DNA of 64,000 nucleotides from Candidatus Anstonellales archaeon. Its GTDB lineage: Archaea > Micrarchaeota > Micrarchaeia > Anstonellales > CG1-02-47-40. Position 1 is the stretch's first letter, and every line of letters begins with the position of its first letter. The notes below the pieces were generated by a model, which was not told the DNA's origin, did no database searches, and was given only the letters and a program-made list of their open reading frames with translations. Position numbers and translations under genes: made by a program. Shown one piece after another: positions 1-9,066 of this stretch. The stretch is taken from assembly GCA_038869735.1 (NCBI GenBank), contig JAWCQO010000006.1, forward strand, positions 4,255 to 68,254, read 5' to 3'.

Positions 1-3000
1 TCAACCGGAAACGACCCAATTTTAAGCCTAAACCTTACTTGTCGTGGCACTTATTGCCTAACCTTTAACATAACCTTCAACGAAAGCGCGGTATCTACTA
101 TTCCCCCAGGCACTCTAAAGACCATAAACGTTTCAATAAGAGTGCCTCGTGGGCAGATTGCAGGACCCTATCCAATCCCCATAAACGCAACAGCAGTTCA
201 ATCAGGCGCACAAACCATAATGACTATTATTGTAGGCTCTGATTATTCATGGTCCGTGACTCCCACATCATTCAACACTTCAGCAGTCATCGGCTCCTCA
301 GGCGCCACCTCCTTTACAATCCAAAACAGTGGCAATGAGGATCTCTTCTTCTACTTCAACTTAAGCGGAAACATCACCGAAGTTCTTTCTCTGGAAACTC
401 TCAGCAGTGAAGTCATAAAACTAACAAATTATACCCTTAACCTTACCTACTCAGCCCCACTCTCTCCGGGAACTTACCAAGGAATTCTCACAATAAACGA
501 AACGACAAACAACACCTTAACCACAATTCCATTAGACTTTAAGGCGTTTTCAGGTTTTGTTAGCATAAGTCCAAACAAAAATGTCAAACAAGTCAACATA
601 CGCAGAGGGGACACCATATATATAAATGCGACCGTGACCGCAGCGGGCTCTTATATAAACGAAAACGTTAGCTTCCAAGCTTTTGTTAACGGCTCCTCTT
701 GTCCAGTATCAGGCTACGTCAACATCCCAGCACAAAATCTTTGGATGATAAACTGCACAGCTCCTTCGGAAAACGACGGTTTATGGCACAATCTTACGAT
801 ATATGCAAACTATTCAACTCTCAGCATCATAATCAAAAACACGACTAACGACTCCATACACTATCTGGACATAACCCCCCCTGCAATTGTTGCAAGTAGC
901 GAAAATGTTTCAGGTACAAATGTCTCCATTGAGCTTAACGTCTCAGATAACATCAACATAAGCACGGTAAGTGTATATATCTTACAGCTATCTTCAAATG
1001 TTACTCTGAACAAGAGCGGCCAATACACATACAGATATAACCTTTCAAATCTGTCAATAGGGGACTATGACGTCATCTATTGGCTCAACGATACCACCGG
1101 CAACTCAAACTATTCAACAGACTACTTTGAGGTATGGAGCGACGCAGCCTTCAGCGGCGATATTAAAAACTCATCAAATCAACCAGTTGTAGCAATATTT
1201 AATCTCTACAGAAACGGAACAAACCAACTCCTTCAAAACTTTTCAACAAATTCAAGTGGGCAGTATCGGGCAACAATTCACGATAGGCTGTATGACCTAA
1301 ACATATACTCCTCTCAAGTCGGTTTGAATCTGACCATAAATAAAATCAATCTTGTCTCCTATACTGACTCATTTGATTTCGATAAGATACAAAAAAGAGA
1401 AACAAATCTAGTAAACGGCGTAAATGGAGTAGGATTGCGTTCAAATATAACAGAAAGCGCAACCATTACCATCTCCTACAATTCAGAAGACCTCACAACA
1501 GCTGAGGACTACTTAAAAATTTACAAGTGTGGAAATTGGAACTTCTCTACTAAAACCTGCTCGGGTTCATGGTCCCAACTCACCAGTGTAGTTGACAAAG
1601 TTCGTGACACAGTATCCGCAAACACCACTCAGCTGTCTGACAGCGACAAAGAGGTTGCATACGTTCTTGGAGAGTCACAACCAACAAGTGGCCAACCGGA
1701 TATTTCAGTTTCAAGCCCAGACACCCTGACAGTACATCACAACAGAACCGGAACTTCGTCATTCTCAGTAGTCTCAAGCGGAACAGGGACCGCGCTAGGG
1801 GTGAACGTCATTTGCGTTTCTGGTACAGTCTGTCAGATGAAAGAGACTTCAATGGCACCAACATATTTTGAGTCGATAACTGAGGGTTCAGCACAGACAG
1901 TTAATATAAACGTCTCAATACCTTATGCCTACCCACCCGGAACGTATCTTGCGATAATAAATGCCTATGGAGAAGGCATAAACAATAAGACAGTCCAGCT
2001 TCAAGTAGTCGTTCCGTCAAATGCTTCATGGAATATAAACCAAACTTACTTTAACTCAACGGTCGGCACGGGGGAGACAGCAATAGGATACTTTGAAATA
2101 GAAAACAAAGGAAACATAAACTTTCAACTCTCTTCATCTACCAACAACTCAATTGCATATGCAAATGAAACCTTGCTATACTTGCCAAAGAATCAATCTT
2201 CTGCAAGAGTCTTCAAAATTATTGCAAATGCAACTTCCCCAGGAAACAGGACAATTACAATAACTCTCTCCAATTCATCAGCTAGGCCACAGTCACTCCA
2301 ACTAAATGTCTCACTAAATGTTGTGAACTTTACGGTTACTGTGTTATCTCCAAATTCTCAAAATCCAGAATCGAATATTACTCCAGAAACCAAAATAAAC
2401 ATAACTGCCCGCGTTTATCTTGAGGGCACAGAAGTCACCAGTGGAGTCAATTGGAGCGTAAGTGTAGGGGGCTCGTCATGTCCGCTTGCAAACTACAGCT
2501 ATTTGGACAAATGGGAAATATCCTGCTTGGCTCCTTCAATATCCACAATCAACAACTCTCTCGTGGTTTATGCAGTTTATGGAGAATACTCAGCCTCAGA
2601 TTCCAAGAGCAACTCAATCCAGTATACTGATACGGTGCCTCCGCATATAAATATCACCGCACCATCTCAGTACAGAGGCGGGATTATTCCGATAACCATT
2701 TTTGTGACAGACAATGCTGGTGTATCAAACGTTTCGGCAAACATCACATACCCAAATGGATCAGTTTATGGTCTTCCCCTCACCTTCTCAGATCCATATT
2801 ATATAAACAATCTTGATACTTCCGAGCTCAATTACGGAACTTATAAGATATCAGCCCGTGCAAACGATACTTCAGGATTAACTTCAACAAATACTTCAGC
2901 GTTCAACGTTCTCCGCGGCGGTTATATAGCTGGAAACTTTACAGGACCAAATGCGACTGTTCATATCGTTGAAATAAGACTCTACGACGTTGAAGGAAAT

Positions 3001-5562
3001 ATCCTATTTGCGTTCAACTCAAGTGGAGTTTTCAACAAAACAGTAAACGCAACCGATATTGTGAATCTTGAGCTCCTGGCATTTGGCCACAAAGCAACAA
3101 TAAATGGGGTAAATATCTCAAACAACATCTCCAACATTTTCAGAATTGACGAGATATATCCAACATATGTTGGAAGGGGGGCACTAAAAGCTATTTCAAT
3201 AACTAATATCTCTGTAAATTACACAAACGGAACAGTTACTATGGACTATTCAGGAACAAACTACGTTTCAGAATCAAACGTCGGCTTGTACAAGTGCTCT
3301 GTCTGGGACTTTAAAACACGCACGTGTACATCTGGCTGGGAGCGCCAAACAAACGTTTATGTAGATAGAATAAATCACAAAATAAGTGCAAACATATCAA
3401 GCTTCTCAGCATACGCAGTAGCTGAATATATCTGTGGCGATGGCGTCTGCCATTCTACTTATGGAGAAAGTAATGCCTTATGCCCATCAGATTGTCCGCT
3501 TCCAAGTCAATCCACTCAAGTTCAGGTTAGCGGTGGAAGCTCAACCTCTTATTCCACCACAACTATCCAAGGCGCAAGCGAGCAACAGCTAAAAGAGATA
3601 CGCACTGAGATAGAGAAGCTTCAGTCTATGCAGCCGGGAAGCGAAGATTTCAAAAAGCAAGTTGCACTCATAGAAGAGCTTTACAAAAACCTAAGCTCAC
3701 AACTTATGGCTGGAGCAAATCTTTCTGCCCACGGAATGCAGACTGTTACAAACAGCATATACTTTGAGCTTTATCCAGGAGAGGAAACAACTACTTCAAC
3801 TACACTAAGAAGTACATTAGATGCTGAAACCAAAGTAACCATAAGAGTAGTGGGCAACGTAAAGCCATACGTTGTGCCCTCCGTAGAGTCCTTAACCATC
3901 CCTCCACACGGTGAGGCGGATATCACTCTCTACGTTACACTTCCCCCAGACGCAAAGCCGGGAGTATATTATGGCTCGGTTGAATTTGAGAACGACGTCG
4001 GTGGATTGATACAAGTACCATTTAATCTTAGGATATTGCAGGAAAAAGATAGGCTATTGGACCTAAAAATACAGCCCGTCGACAATGTCGTTGAACCCGG
4101 CGGAAGGCTGAGAATAGAAACAAACATCTACAACCTTGGGGAAGCTCGCAGAGTTGATGCCCAACTGAAAATCCAAATGATCGAGCAGACAACTGATAAA
4201 ATCTTAACACAAATCGAAGAGGCTCTTGCAATAGAGACTTCACTCTCATCAGTTAAGACGGTGGAAGTGCCTGGCGATGCAGTTGAAGGGAAGTATATAC
4301 TCCGTGCAATTGCAACTTACCCTGTGTCTTCAGGACTTTCACGAGAAGCCGTATCAGTTTCTACAGTACAAGTTCGCCGCTCCCTCACACCTCTACTCCT
4401 CTTTTTTGTTGTGCTTGTGCTTGTTGGTGGCGGGTATGTCTTGTGGAAGCGGAGGGAGAGAGAAAAGAAGAGATTTATGGTAAAAATAGACTTCTCAAAG
4501 CTACCTCAGTTTGATGAGCGGACAGCTTTCATAGGAAAAATAGCAGAGACAAATGTGCGTGCCGGATTCCCCATAGACAAACTAGTTATGCATACCCTTA
4601 TTGCAGGCGCGTCTGGTTCAGGAAAGACCGTTGCAGCTCAGGTTATAGTTGAAGAAGTGCTAAAGAAAAAAGTTGCGGTAATCGTTTTTGACCCAACTGC
4701 TCAATGGACAGGATTCTTAAGAAAGAACACTACAAAGGAGATGTTGGATCTCTACCCCCAGTTTGGAATGAGCAAATCAGAAGCCACGGCGTTCTCTGGT
4801 AATATATACCTCCTAAAAAACCCAAGCCAAAAGATAAACATTAGAGAGTTCATGAAGCAAGGTGAAATATCTGTCTTTACCCTTGCAGGCTTCAAATCCA
4901 CAGACATAGAAACATTGGTCTCAAATGTAATAGACCAAGTATTTGAGCTTAAGCTTGACGAATCAAAACAGCTTAGGCTCCTTATAGTGTTTGACGAAGT
5001 TCACAGACTACTTCCAAAATTTGGTGGCACAGGAAAGGGCTTTACCAATATCGAACGCGCTGTGCGAGAATTTAGAAAATGGGGAGTAGGAATGCTTCTA
5101 TCCTCACAGGTTCTATCTGACTTTGTAGGCGAGATAAAAACAAACATATCAACAGAAATCCAGCTTAGAACAAAATACGAAGAAGACCTCAACCGCATAA
5201 AGATGAAATACGGGGAAGAAATATTGCGATACATAGTCAAATCCCCAGTTGGAACCGCCATGATACAAAATGCAGAATTTAACCGAGGCAACCCATACTT
5301 TGTTTCATTCAGGCCGTTGCTTCATTCAATAGTCCGCCTCTCAGACAAGGCTCTAGAAACTTATCAGAAATACAATGAACGAATTTCCAAGATAGTCGAA
5401 ACGATGGAATATCTCAAATCAAAAGAAGTTGATGTGTTTGATGCCGAACTTGAACTTAAGCTTGCAAAGGATAAGCTAAATAAGGGTTCATTTGAAGTGG
5501 TGGAGATATACCTCGACTCTCTTGAGAAGAAACTTGAACAGATAAAAAGAAAAATAGGCTAG
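1..5562 (+). CDS. Giant surface protein with C-terminal HerA-like ATPase (5'-truncated)
   Basis: The frame is open from base 1, so the gene begins upstream of the window; the GTG at 142 is not a real start. At least 1853 residues are present. The first ~1450 are an extracellular-looking, Asn/Ser/Thr-rich array of Ig-like/NEW3-type beta domains with recurring PGTY motifs. Two copies of a KC..W.F.T.TC...W motif occur (about 1530 and 3290 nt), and a CGDGVC...CPSDC cysteine module near 3430. A single transmembrane segment lies at about nt 4390-4450, followed by basic residues. The cytoplasmic end is a HerA/DUF87-type P-loop ATPase: Walker A GASGSGKT (nt ~4606) and Walker B LLIVFDEVH (nt ~4980). 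A charged helical tail ends the protein. The architecture suggests an ATPase anchored to a very large surface domain; the function is unknown. It is convergent with the M42 peptidase gene. Confidence 0.85.
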   Translation, partial: STGNDPILSLNLTCRGTYCLTFNITFNESAVSTIPPGTLKTINVSIRVPRGQIAGPYPIPINATAVQSGAQTIMTIIVGSDYSWSVTPTSFNTSAVIGSSGATSFTIQNSGNEDLFFYFNLSGNITEVLSLETLSSEVIKLTNYTLNLTYSAPLSPGTYQGILTINETTNNTLTTIPLDFKAFSGFVSISPNKNVKQVNIRRGDTIYINATVTAAGSYINENVSFQAFVNGSSCPVSGYVNIPAQNLWMINCTAPSENDGLWHNLTIYANYSTLSIIIKNTTNDSIHYLDITPPAIVASSENVSGTNVSIELNVSDNINISTVSVYILQLSSNVTLNKSGQYTYRYNLSNLSIGDYDVIYWLNDTTGNSNYSTDYFEVWSDAAFSGDIKNSSNQPVVAIFNLYRNGTNQLLQNFSTNSSGQYRATIHDRLYDLNIYSSQVGLNLTINKINLVSYTDSFDFDKIQKRETNLVNGVNGVGLRSNITESATITISYNSEDLTTAEDYLKIYKCGNWNFSTKTCSGSWSQLTSVVDKVRDTVSANTTQLSDSDKEVAYVLGESQPTSGQPDISVSSPDTLTVHHNRTGTSSFSVVSSGTGTALGVNVICVSGTVCQMKETSMAPTYFESITEGSAQTVNINVSIPYAYPPGTYLAIINAYGEGINNKTVQLQVVVPSNASWNINQTYFNSTVGTGETAIGYFEIENKGNINFQLSSSTNNSIAYANETLLYLPKNQSSARVFKIIANATSPGNRTITITLSNSSARPQSLQLNVSLNVVNFTVTVLSPNSQNPESNITPETKINITARVYLEGTEVTSGVNWSVSVGGSSCPLANYSYLDKWEISCLAPSISTINNSLVVYAVYGEYSASDSKSNSIQYTDTVPPHINITAPSQYRGGIIPITIFVTDNAGVSNVSANITYPNGSVYGLPLTFSDPYYINNLDTSELNYGTYKISARANDTSGLTSTNTSAFNVLRGGYIAGNFTGPNATVHIVEIRLYDVEGNILFAFNSSGVFNKTVNATDIVNLELLAFGHKATINGVNISNNISNIFRIDEIYPTYVGRGALKAISITNISVNYTNGTVTMDYSGTNYVSESNVGLYKCSVWDFKTRTCTSGWERQTNVYVDRINHKISANISSFSAYAVAEYICGDGVCHSTYGESNALCPSDCPLPSQSTQVQVSGGSSTSYSTTTIQGASEQQLKEIRTEIEKLQSMQPGSEDFKKQVALIEELYKNLSSQLMAGANLSAHGMQTVTNSIYFELYPGEETTTSTTLRSTLDAETKVTIRVVGNVKPYVVPSVESLTIPPHGEADITLYVTLPPDAKPGVYYGSVEFENDVGGLIQVPFNLRILQEKDRLLDLKIQPVDNVVEPGGRLRIETNIYNLGEARRVDAQLKIQMIEQTTDKILTQIEEALAIETSLSSVKTVEVPGDAVEGKYILRAIATYPVSSGLSREAVSVSTVQVRRSLTPLLLFFVVLVLVGGGYVLWKRREREKKRFMVKIDFSKLPQFDERTAFIGKIAETNVRAGFPIDKLVMHTLIAGASGSGKTVAAQVIVEEVLKKKVAVIVFDPTAQWTGFLRKNTTKEMLDLYPQFGMSKSEATAFSGNIYLLKNPSQKINIREFMKQGEISVFTLAGFKSTDIETLVSNVIDQVFELKLDESKQLRLLIVFDEVHRLLPKFGGTGKGFTNIERAVREFRKWGVGMLLSSQVLSDFVGEIKTNISTEIQLRTKYEEDLNRIKMKYGEEILRYIVKSPVGTAMIQNAEFNRGNPYFVSFRPLLHSIVRLSDKALETYQKYNERISKIVETMEYLKSKEVDVFDAELELKLAKDKLNKGSFEVVEIYLDSLEKKLEQIKRKIG

Positions 5563-5605
5563 CTAACTGTTGCCATGCCCCTACAAGCCCCATGCCTACA
5601 CTGGC

Positions 5606-6649
5606 TTAAACTTTAAGATTTTTGCCAACAGCTACAAGTAGGTCAATTGTCCTATCCACATCCTTCAAAGAACAGACTTGAACATTTGAATGTATGTACC
5701 TAGTTGGGACGCAGATTGCTATTGAAGGAATGCCGCCTCTTACATTATAAACGCTTGCAGCATCCGTTGCTCCCCCCTCAATGACCTCAAGTTGTACTGG
5801 AACCTTTGCTTTTTTTGCAATAGTTATAACATCTTGGAGAAGTTTTCTGTCAGCAACGTTGCCTCTTCCACCAGCTTCAACGAATGTGATGGCAGGCCCA
5901 CCATCTAACTTTAAGGGAGCTTCATCCTCGCCGACTTCGGGATGGTCTCCAGCAATGGAAGTATCAACAGCAACGAATGCAGATGGTTCTTCATTGTATG
6001 CTGAAATCTTTGCTCCCTTTCCAAAGGTAGATACTTCTTCTTGCGCTGTCCCAACAAACAATATGTTACTACCCTTCAGTCTTTTTGCAAGTTCAAGCAA
6101 TATGTAGCATCCTATCCTATCATCCAACGCTTTCCCAGTTATCCGTGAGTTTGCAAGCTTCTGGAGCTTCATATCAAAGCATATGGGGTCTCCAATACAA
6201 ATTCCTATGCTTTCGGCGTCTTTCTTACTCTTAGCTCCAACATCAATAAAGAGGTTTTTTTTGTCAATTGCTGATTTCATCTCCTCCTCCTTCATAAGAT
6301 GTGGCGGCTTTGAGCCTATTACCCCATAAACATTCCCGTTCTTCGTCTGGATTATTATTCTTTGATTTACAAGGGTTCTGTTATCTATCCCTCCTACTTT
6401 GATGAATTTTATAAATCCCTTGTCAGTGATATGTTTTACCATCATGCCAATCTCATCCATATGTGCTCCGAACATAAGAGGCCTTTTTCCAGCTTCCTTC
6501 CCTCGAGCAATAACATTCCCAAACCTATCTATCTCAACCTCTAATCCGGCTTTTTCAAACTCTTCACGCATAACTTTCACTATCCCTTCCTCTCTTCCAG
6601 GTATCCCAAATGCCTCTGAAAGTTTAGCTATAAGTCCAACATCAGCCAT
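5606..6649 (-). CDS. M42-family metallo-aminopeptidase
   Basis: 347 residues, full length for the M42 (glutamyl aminopeptidase/TET/FrvX) family. Metal-site motifs are visible in order: GAHMDEIG near residue 70, the GKALDDRIG aspartate near 175, TAQEEV (catalytic Glu pair) near 205, VAVDTS near 230 and a late IHS. These enzymes are cytosolic di-metal exopeptidases that trim peptides released by the proteasome and often form dodecameric TET particles. The start ATG at 6649 lies 65 bp from the divergent RNase Z start, so both genes are read from one short intergenic region. The exact substrate preference cannot be read from sequence. Confidence 0.93.
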   Translation of the reverse strand: MADVGLIAKLSEAFGIPGREEGIVKVMREEFEKAGLEVEIDRFGNVIARGKEAGKRPLMFGAHMDEIGMMVKHITDKGFIKFIKVGGIDNRTLVNQRIIIQTKNGNVYGVIGSKPPHLMKEEEMKSAIDKKNLFIDVGAKSKKDAESIGICIGDPICFDMKLQKLANSRITGKALDDRIGCYILLELAKRLKGSNILFVGTAQEEVSTFGKGAKISAYNEEPSAFVAVDTSIAGDHPEVGEDEAPLKLDGGPAITFVEAGGRGNVADRKLLQDVITIAKKAKVPVQLEVIEGGATDAASVYNVRGGIPSIAICVPTRYIHSNVQVCSLKDVDRTIDLLVAVGKNLKV

Positions 6650-6682
6650 TCATATCACCTTCCTATTCTTCTTTTGGGCTTC

Positions 6683-6691
6683 TTTTTAAAA
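6683..6691 (+). promoter_or_regulatory. TATA-like element upstream of RNase Z
   Basis: The AT-rich element TTTTTAAAA is centred about 28 bp upstream of the ATG at 6715, the spacing expected for a leaderless archaeal transcript. It favours 6715 over the in-frame TTG at 6697 as the start. Confidence 0.5.
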
Positions 6692-6714
6692 GTCTTTTGA
6701 ATACTAACTCACAT

Positions 6715-7584
6715 ATGATTCGCCTGGTCTTTTTAGGCACCTCAGCAGCAATACCCTCTCCCGACCGTAATCTTTCTTCCATCGCAATCCAAAAAGACGG
6801 TTCAGTCTATCTTTTTGATTGTGGAGAAGGCACTCAGAGACAGATGATGCGATACGGCGTCAGCTATGAAAAAGTCGTAGCTATATTCATAACACATCTG
6901 CACTTAGACCATTTCCTTGGAATATTTGGCTTGCTTGAAACAAGGAAGTTAAAGGGAAGGACTGAAAAAATAAAGATTTTTGGGCCGCCTGGAACCAAAA
7001 ATCTCTTTGAAAAGGAAGAGTATGTGGAGGTTTTTGATATTCTAAGGGGAGGAAAAGTATATTCTGATAAAGGCTTTTGTGTTTTTGCATTTCGTTCAAA
7101 TCATGGCCTTAAGTATTCATTTGGATACATCTTCCAAGAAAGCGAAAAGATAAGATTTATCGCAGAGAAAGCTCATGCCATGGGCTTAAAAGGACCGATG
7201 TTTTCACAAATACTTCAAAAAGGAAAACTAAAAGTAGGAAACAGAACAATACTCCTTTCAGAAATATCATACAAGGCAAAGGGAAAATGCATTGTGTATA
7301 CTGGAGATACTAAGCCTCTCCACAGAGTGCCTCAACTAGCAAAGAATGCAGATATCATAATTCACGATGCTACTTATTCTGTTGAGCGCTCAAGAGAGGC
7401 TAGAGAAAGAAACCATTCAACCAGCGCTGATGCAGCAAGATTTGCCAAAAAGGCAAAGTCAAAACTCCTTATCCTCACCCATATAAGCGGAAGATATCCC
7501 AACCCAACCATTCTTGAAGATGAAGCAAAAAGAATATTCAAAAACAGTCGGGCAGCCTATGATGGGATGGAAATACTCCTCTAA
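6715..7584 (+). CDS. rnz: Ribonuclease Z (tRNA 3' endonuclease)
   Basis: 289 residues, the normal length for the short bacterial/archaeal RNase Z. It is a metallo-beta-lactamase fold with LGTSAAIPSPDRN at the N-terminus, the zinc motif THLHLDH near residue 62, YTGDTKP near 200, and HSTS plus LTHISGRY near the C-terminus. It cleaves pre-tRNA at the discriminator base to make the 3' end for CCA addition. The three tRNA genes in this window show no encoded CCA, which fits a need for this enzyme. ATG 6715 is preferred over TTG 6697 because of the TATA spacing. Confidence 0.95.
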   Translation: MIRLVFLGTSAAIPSPDRNLSSIAIQKDGSVYLFDCGEGTQRQMMRYGVSYEKVVAIFITHLHLDHFLGIFGLLETRKLKGRTEKIKIFGPPGTKNLFEKEEYVEVFDILRGGKVYSDKGFCVFAFRSNHGLKYSFGYIFQESEKIRFIAEKAHAMGLKGPMFSQILQKGKLKVGNRTILLSEISYKAKGKCIVYTGDTKPLHRVPQLAKNADIIIHDATYSVERSREARERNHSTSADAARFAKKAKSKLLILTHISGRYPNPTILEDEAKRIFKNSRAAYDGMEILL

Positions 7585-7628
7585 TTCTCTTATAATCTGC
7601 TTGTAGCGCAGGGTTCTACTTCATATAA

Positions 7629-8048
7629 TCATGAAGCCGGATTCTCGTGGCCTTCGGTTTGTGTCTCTTGCTTTTGTATAGATATCTTTGGAGGCATCAT
7701 CGGAGGTGATAGATTCACGATGCGGACTGCTAAAATGCCATTAGTTGAGCAAGTGAAATTAACAGTATTTAACACAGCTTCTGCAAAATCATCTGGAAGC
7801 TTTCTTTCCTTTTCCCACTTTTCCTTTATCTTTTTGGCAGTTTTTTCCTCTTCATTTGCATAGAGTACTCCGGACATTTTGAGGCTTCCTACGTCTTTGT
7901 CATATTTGGCGTGATATGTGTAATAGACTTCAACCCTCCTTCCATTTATCTTTACATCGTCCATAGAAATATTTATTGAAATTCCAACCATAGGCTCGTC
8001 GCTGTCTTTTCTTACTTCAACAGAATTAATTCTCCCGCTTACTATCAT
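7629..8048 (-). CDS. Small archaeal protein, possibly SecB-fold
   Basis: 139 residues with no signal peptide. The N-terminal ~60 residues look like long beta strands, followed by a charged helix, an LPDDFAEAVLN segment, and a proline-rich end (LSPPMMPPKIS). This strand-strand-helix order with a Pro-rich finish resembles the SecB-like chaperone family seen in some archaea, but I make the comparison from pattern only. A GAGGTGG Shine-Dalgarno sits just before the ATG at 8048. It is divergent from the membrane-anchored gene at 8117. Confidence 0.6.
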   Translation of the reverse strand: MIVSGRINSVEVRKDSDEPMVGISINISMDDVKINGRRVEVYYTYHAKYDKDVGSLKMSGVLYANEEEKTAKKIKEKWEKERKLPDDFAEAVLNTVNFTCSTNGILAVRIVNLSPPMMPPKISIQKQETQTEGHENPAS

Positions 8049-8116
8049 ACAACCACCTCAGCATTCATATTTTCCCTTCAAAACTATTAAATAACTGCTT
8101 TTCATTAGTAAGTACG

Positions 8117-8947
8117 ATGGTAAGTACTATGAAAAGTTGTTCTTTGCTCTTTACCTTAATCGCCATTTCGAGCCTCTTATTCTCAGGCTTCTCCACAGAC
8201 CGTTTTGCACTTTTAATCTCAATAGATGAAAAGGGAAATACATACGTAGAGGAGAGACTTGACATCACTATAACCTCACAACAATCAATAGCACTTTATA
8301 GAAGCGCCATCAAGAGCACTGAACTTGCTAAACTCAGAGACATACTGAATCTTTCAGATGTCAGATATCATATATCCGGTGCCTACACCAACATACAAAA
8401 TGTTCGACTACGCTTAACTCCCCCGTATTGGTGCAATGAATTTAAGGCAACCTGTCAGGCCACAGTCTTTCTAACTTATGATGTAGCACCTATTTTTCTG
8501 AACAATACAAAACAAAAATCTTCAGTTTTCTTTGCAGATGCATTTAAGCCACGCACCACCCGATATACCTTGAATACCAACTCCATCACCATCGGATCAA
8601 GCGAAGCAGGGATAATAAGAGTTGGAAGACAGGAAAACCTCACACTGCTGATTCCACAAAATGCAAAAGCATTCATGCAACCACCACCGTTGGAAGTTGA
8701 GGAACGAGTTGGACCGGGAGGAAAATTCAAAAAATACACATGGAGCGGCTCAGAGATTTTTGAGTTTTCATTTGAATACGAAGAAAGCCTGGAATCAGAA
8801 GTTCTTGGCTTCTTTGGTTCATTCCAGAGATCAATCCAAAATCTCATTTTTGGGCCAGAAGGAGCAGCCGTGATCGTGATAATTGTAGTTGTAGTTGGTT
8901 CTTATCTTTATCTAAACTTCATAATAAAGAAAAATAGGCAAAAATAA
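8117..8947 (+). CDS. Membrane-anchored extracytoplasmic protein of unknown function
   Basis: 276 residues. An N-terminal signal peptide (LLFTLIAISSLLFSGF) is followed by an exported beta-rich domain of ~220 residues with two cysteines (YWCNEFKATC) that could pair. A C-terminal transmembrane helix (about residues 247-268, AAVIVIIVVVVGSYL) and a short basic tail follow. I do not recognise the family. The layout resembles archaeal proteins with a quasi-DUF4897/predicted adhesion beta domain, but no named match can be claimed. A TATA-like CTATTAAATA at 8086-8095 puts the start at 8117 for a leaderless message; ATG 8129 is an alternative. Confidence 0.7.
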   Translation: MVSTMKSCSLLFTLIAISSLLFSGFSTDRFALLISIDEKGNTYVEERLDITITSQQSIALYRSAIKSTELAKLRDILNLSDVRYHISGAYTNIQNVRLRLTPPYWCNEFKATCQATVFLTYDVAPIFLNNTKQKSSVFFADAFKPRTTRYTLNTNSITIGSSEAGIIRVGRQENLTLLIPQNAKAFMQPPPLEVEERVGPGGKFKKYTWSGSEIFEFSFEYEESLESEVLGFFGSFQRSIQNLIFGPEGAAVIVIIVVVVGSYLYLNFIIKKNRQK

Positions 8948-9066
8948 TCCAATAAATCAAATAGATTATACCCAATAATAATCAATAATCTCCTGTAGGA
9001 GGGAAGGGGTTAGGAGGCAGCAGAAATAAAATCAGAAAAAACACAAAAATCGGAGGGTAGTGTGTT

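Noticed and set aside
142-5562. A complete gene starting at GTG 142
   Set aside because: The frame is open to base 1 with the same Ig-like composition, so the real start is upstream of the window.
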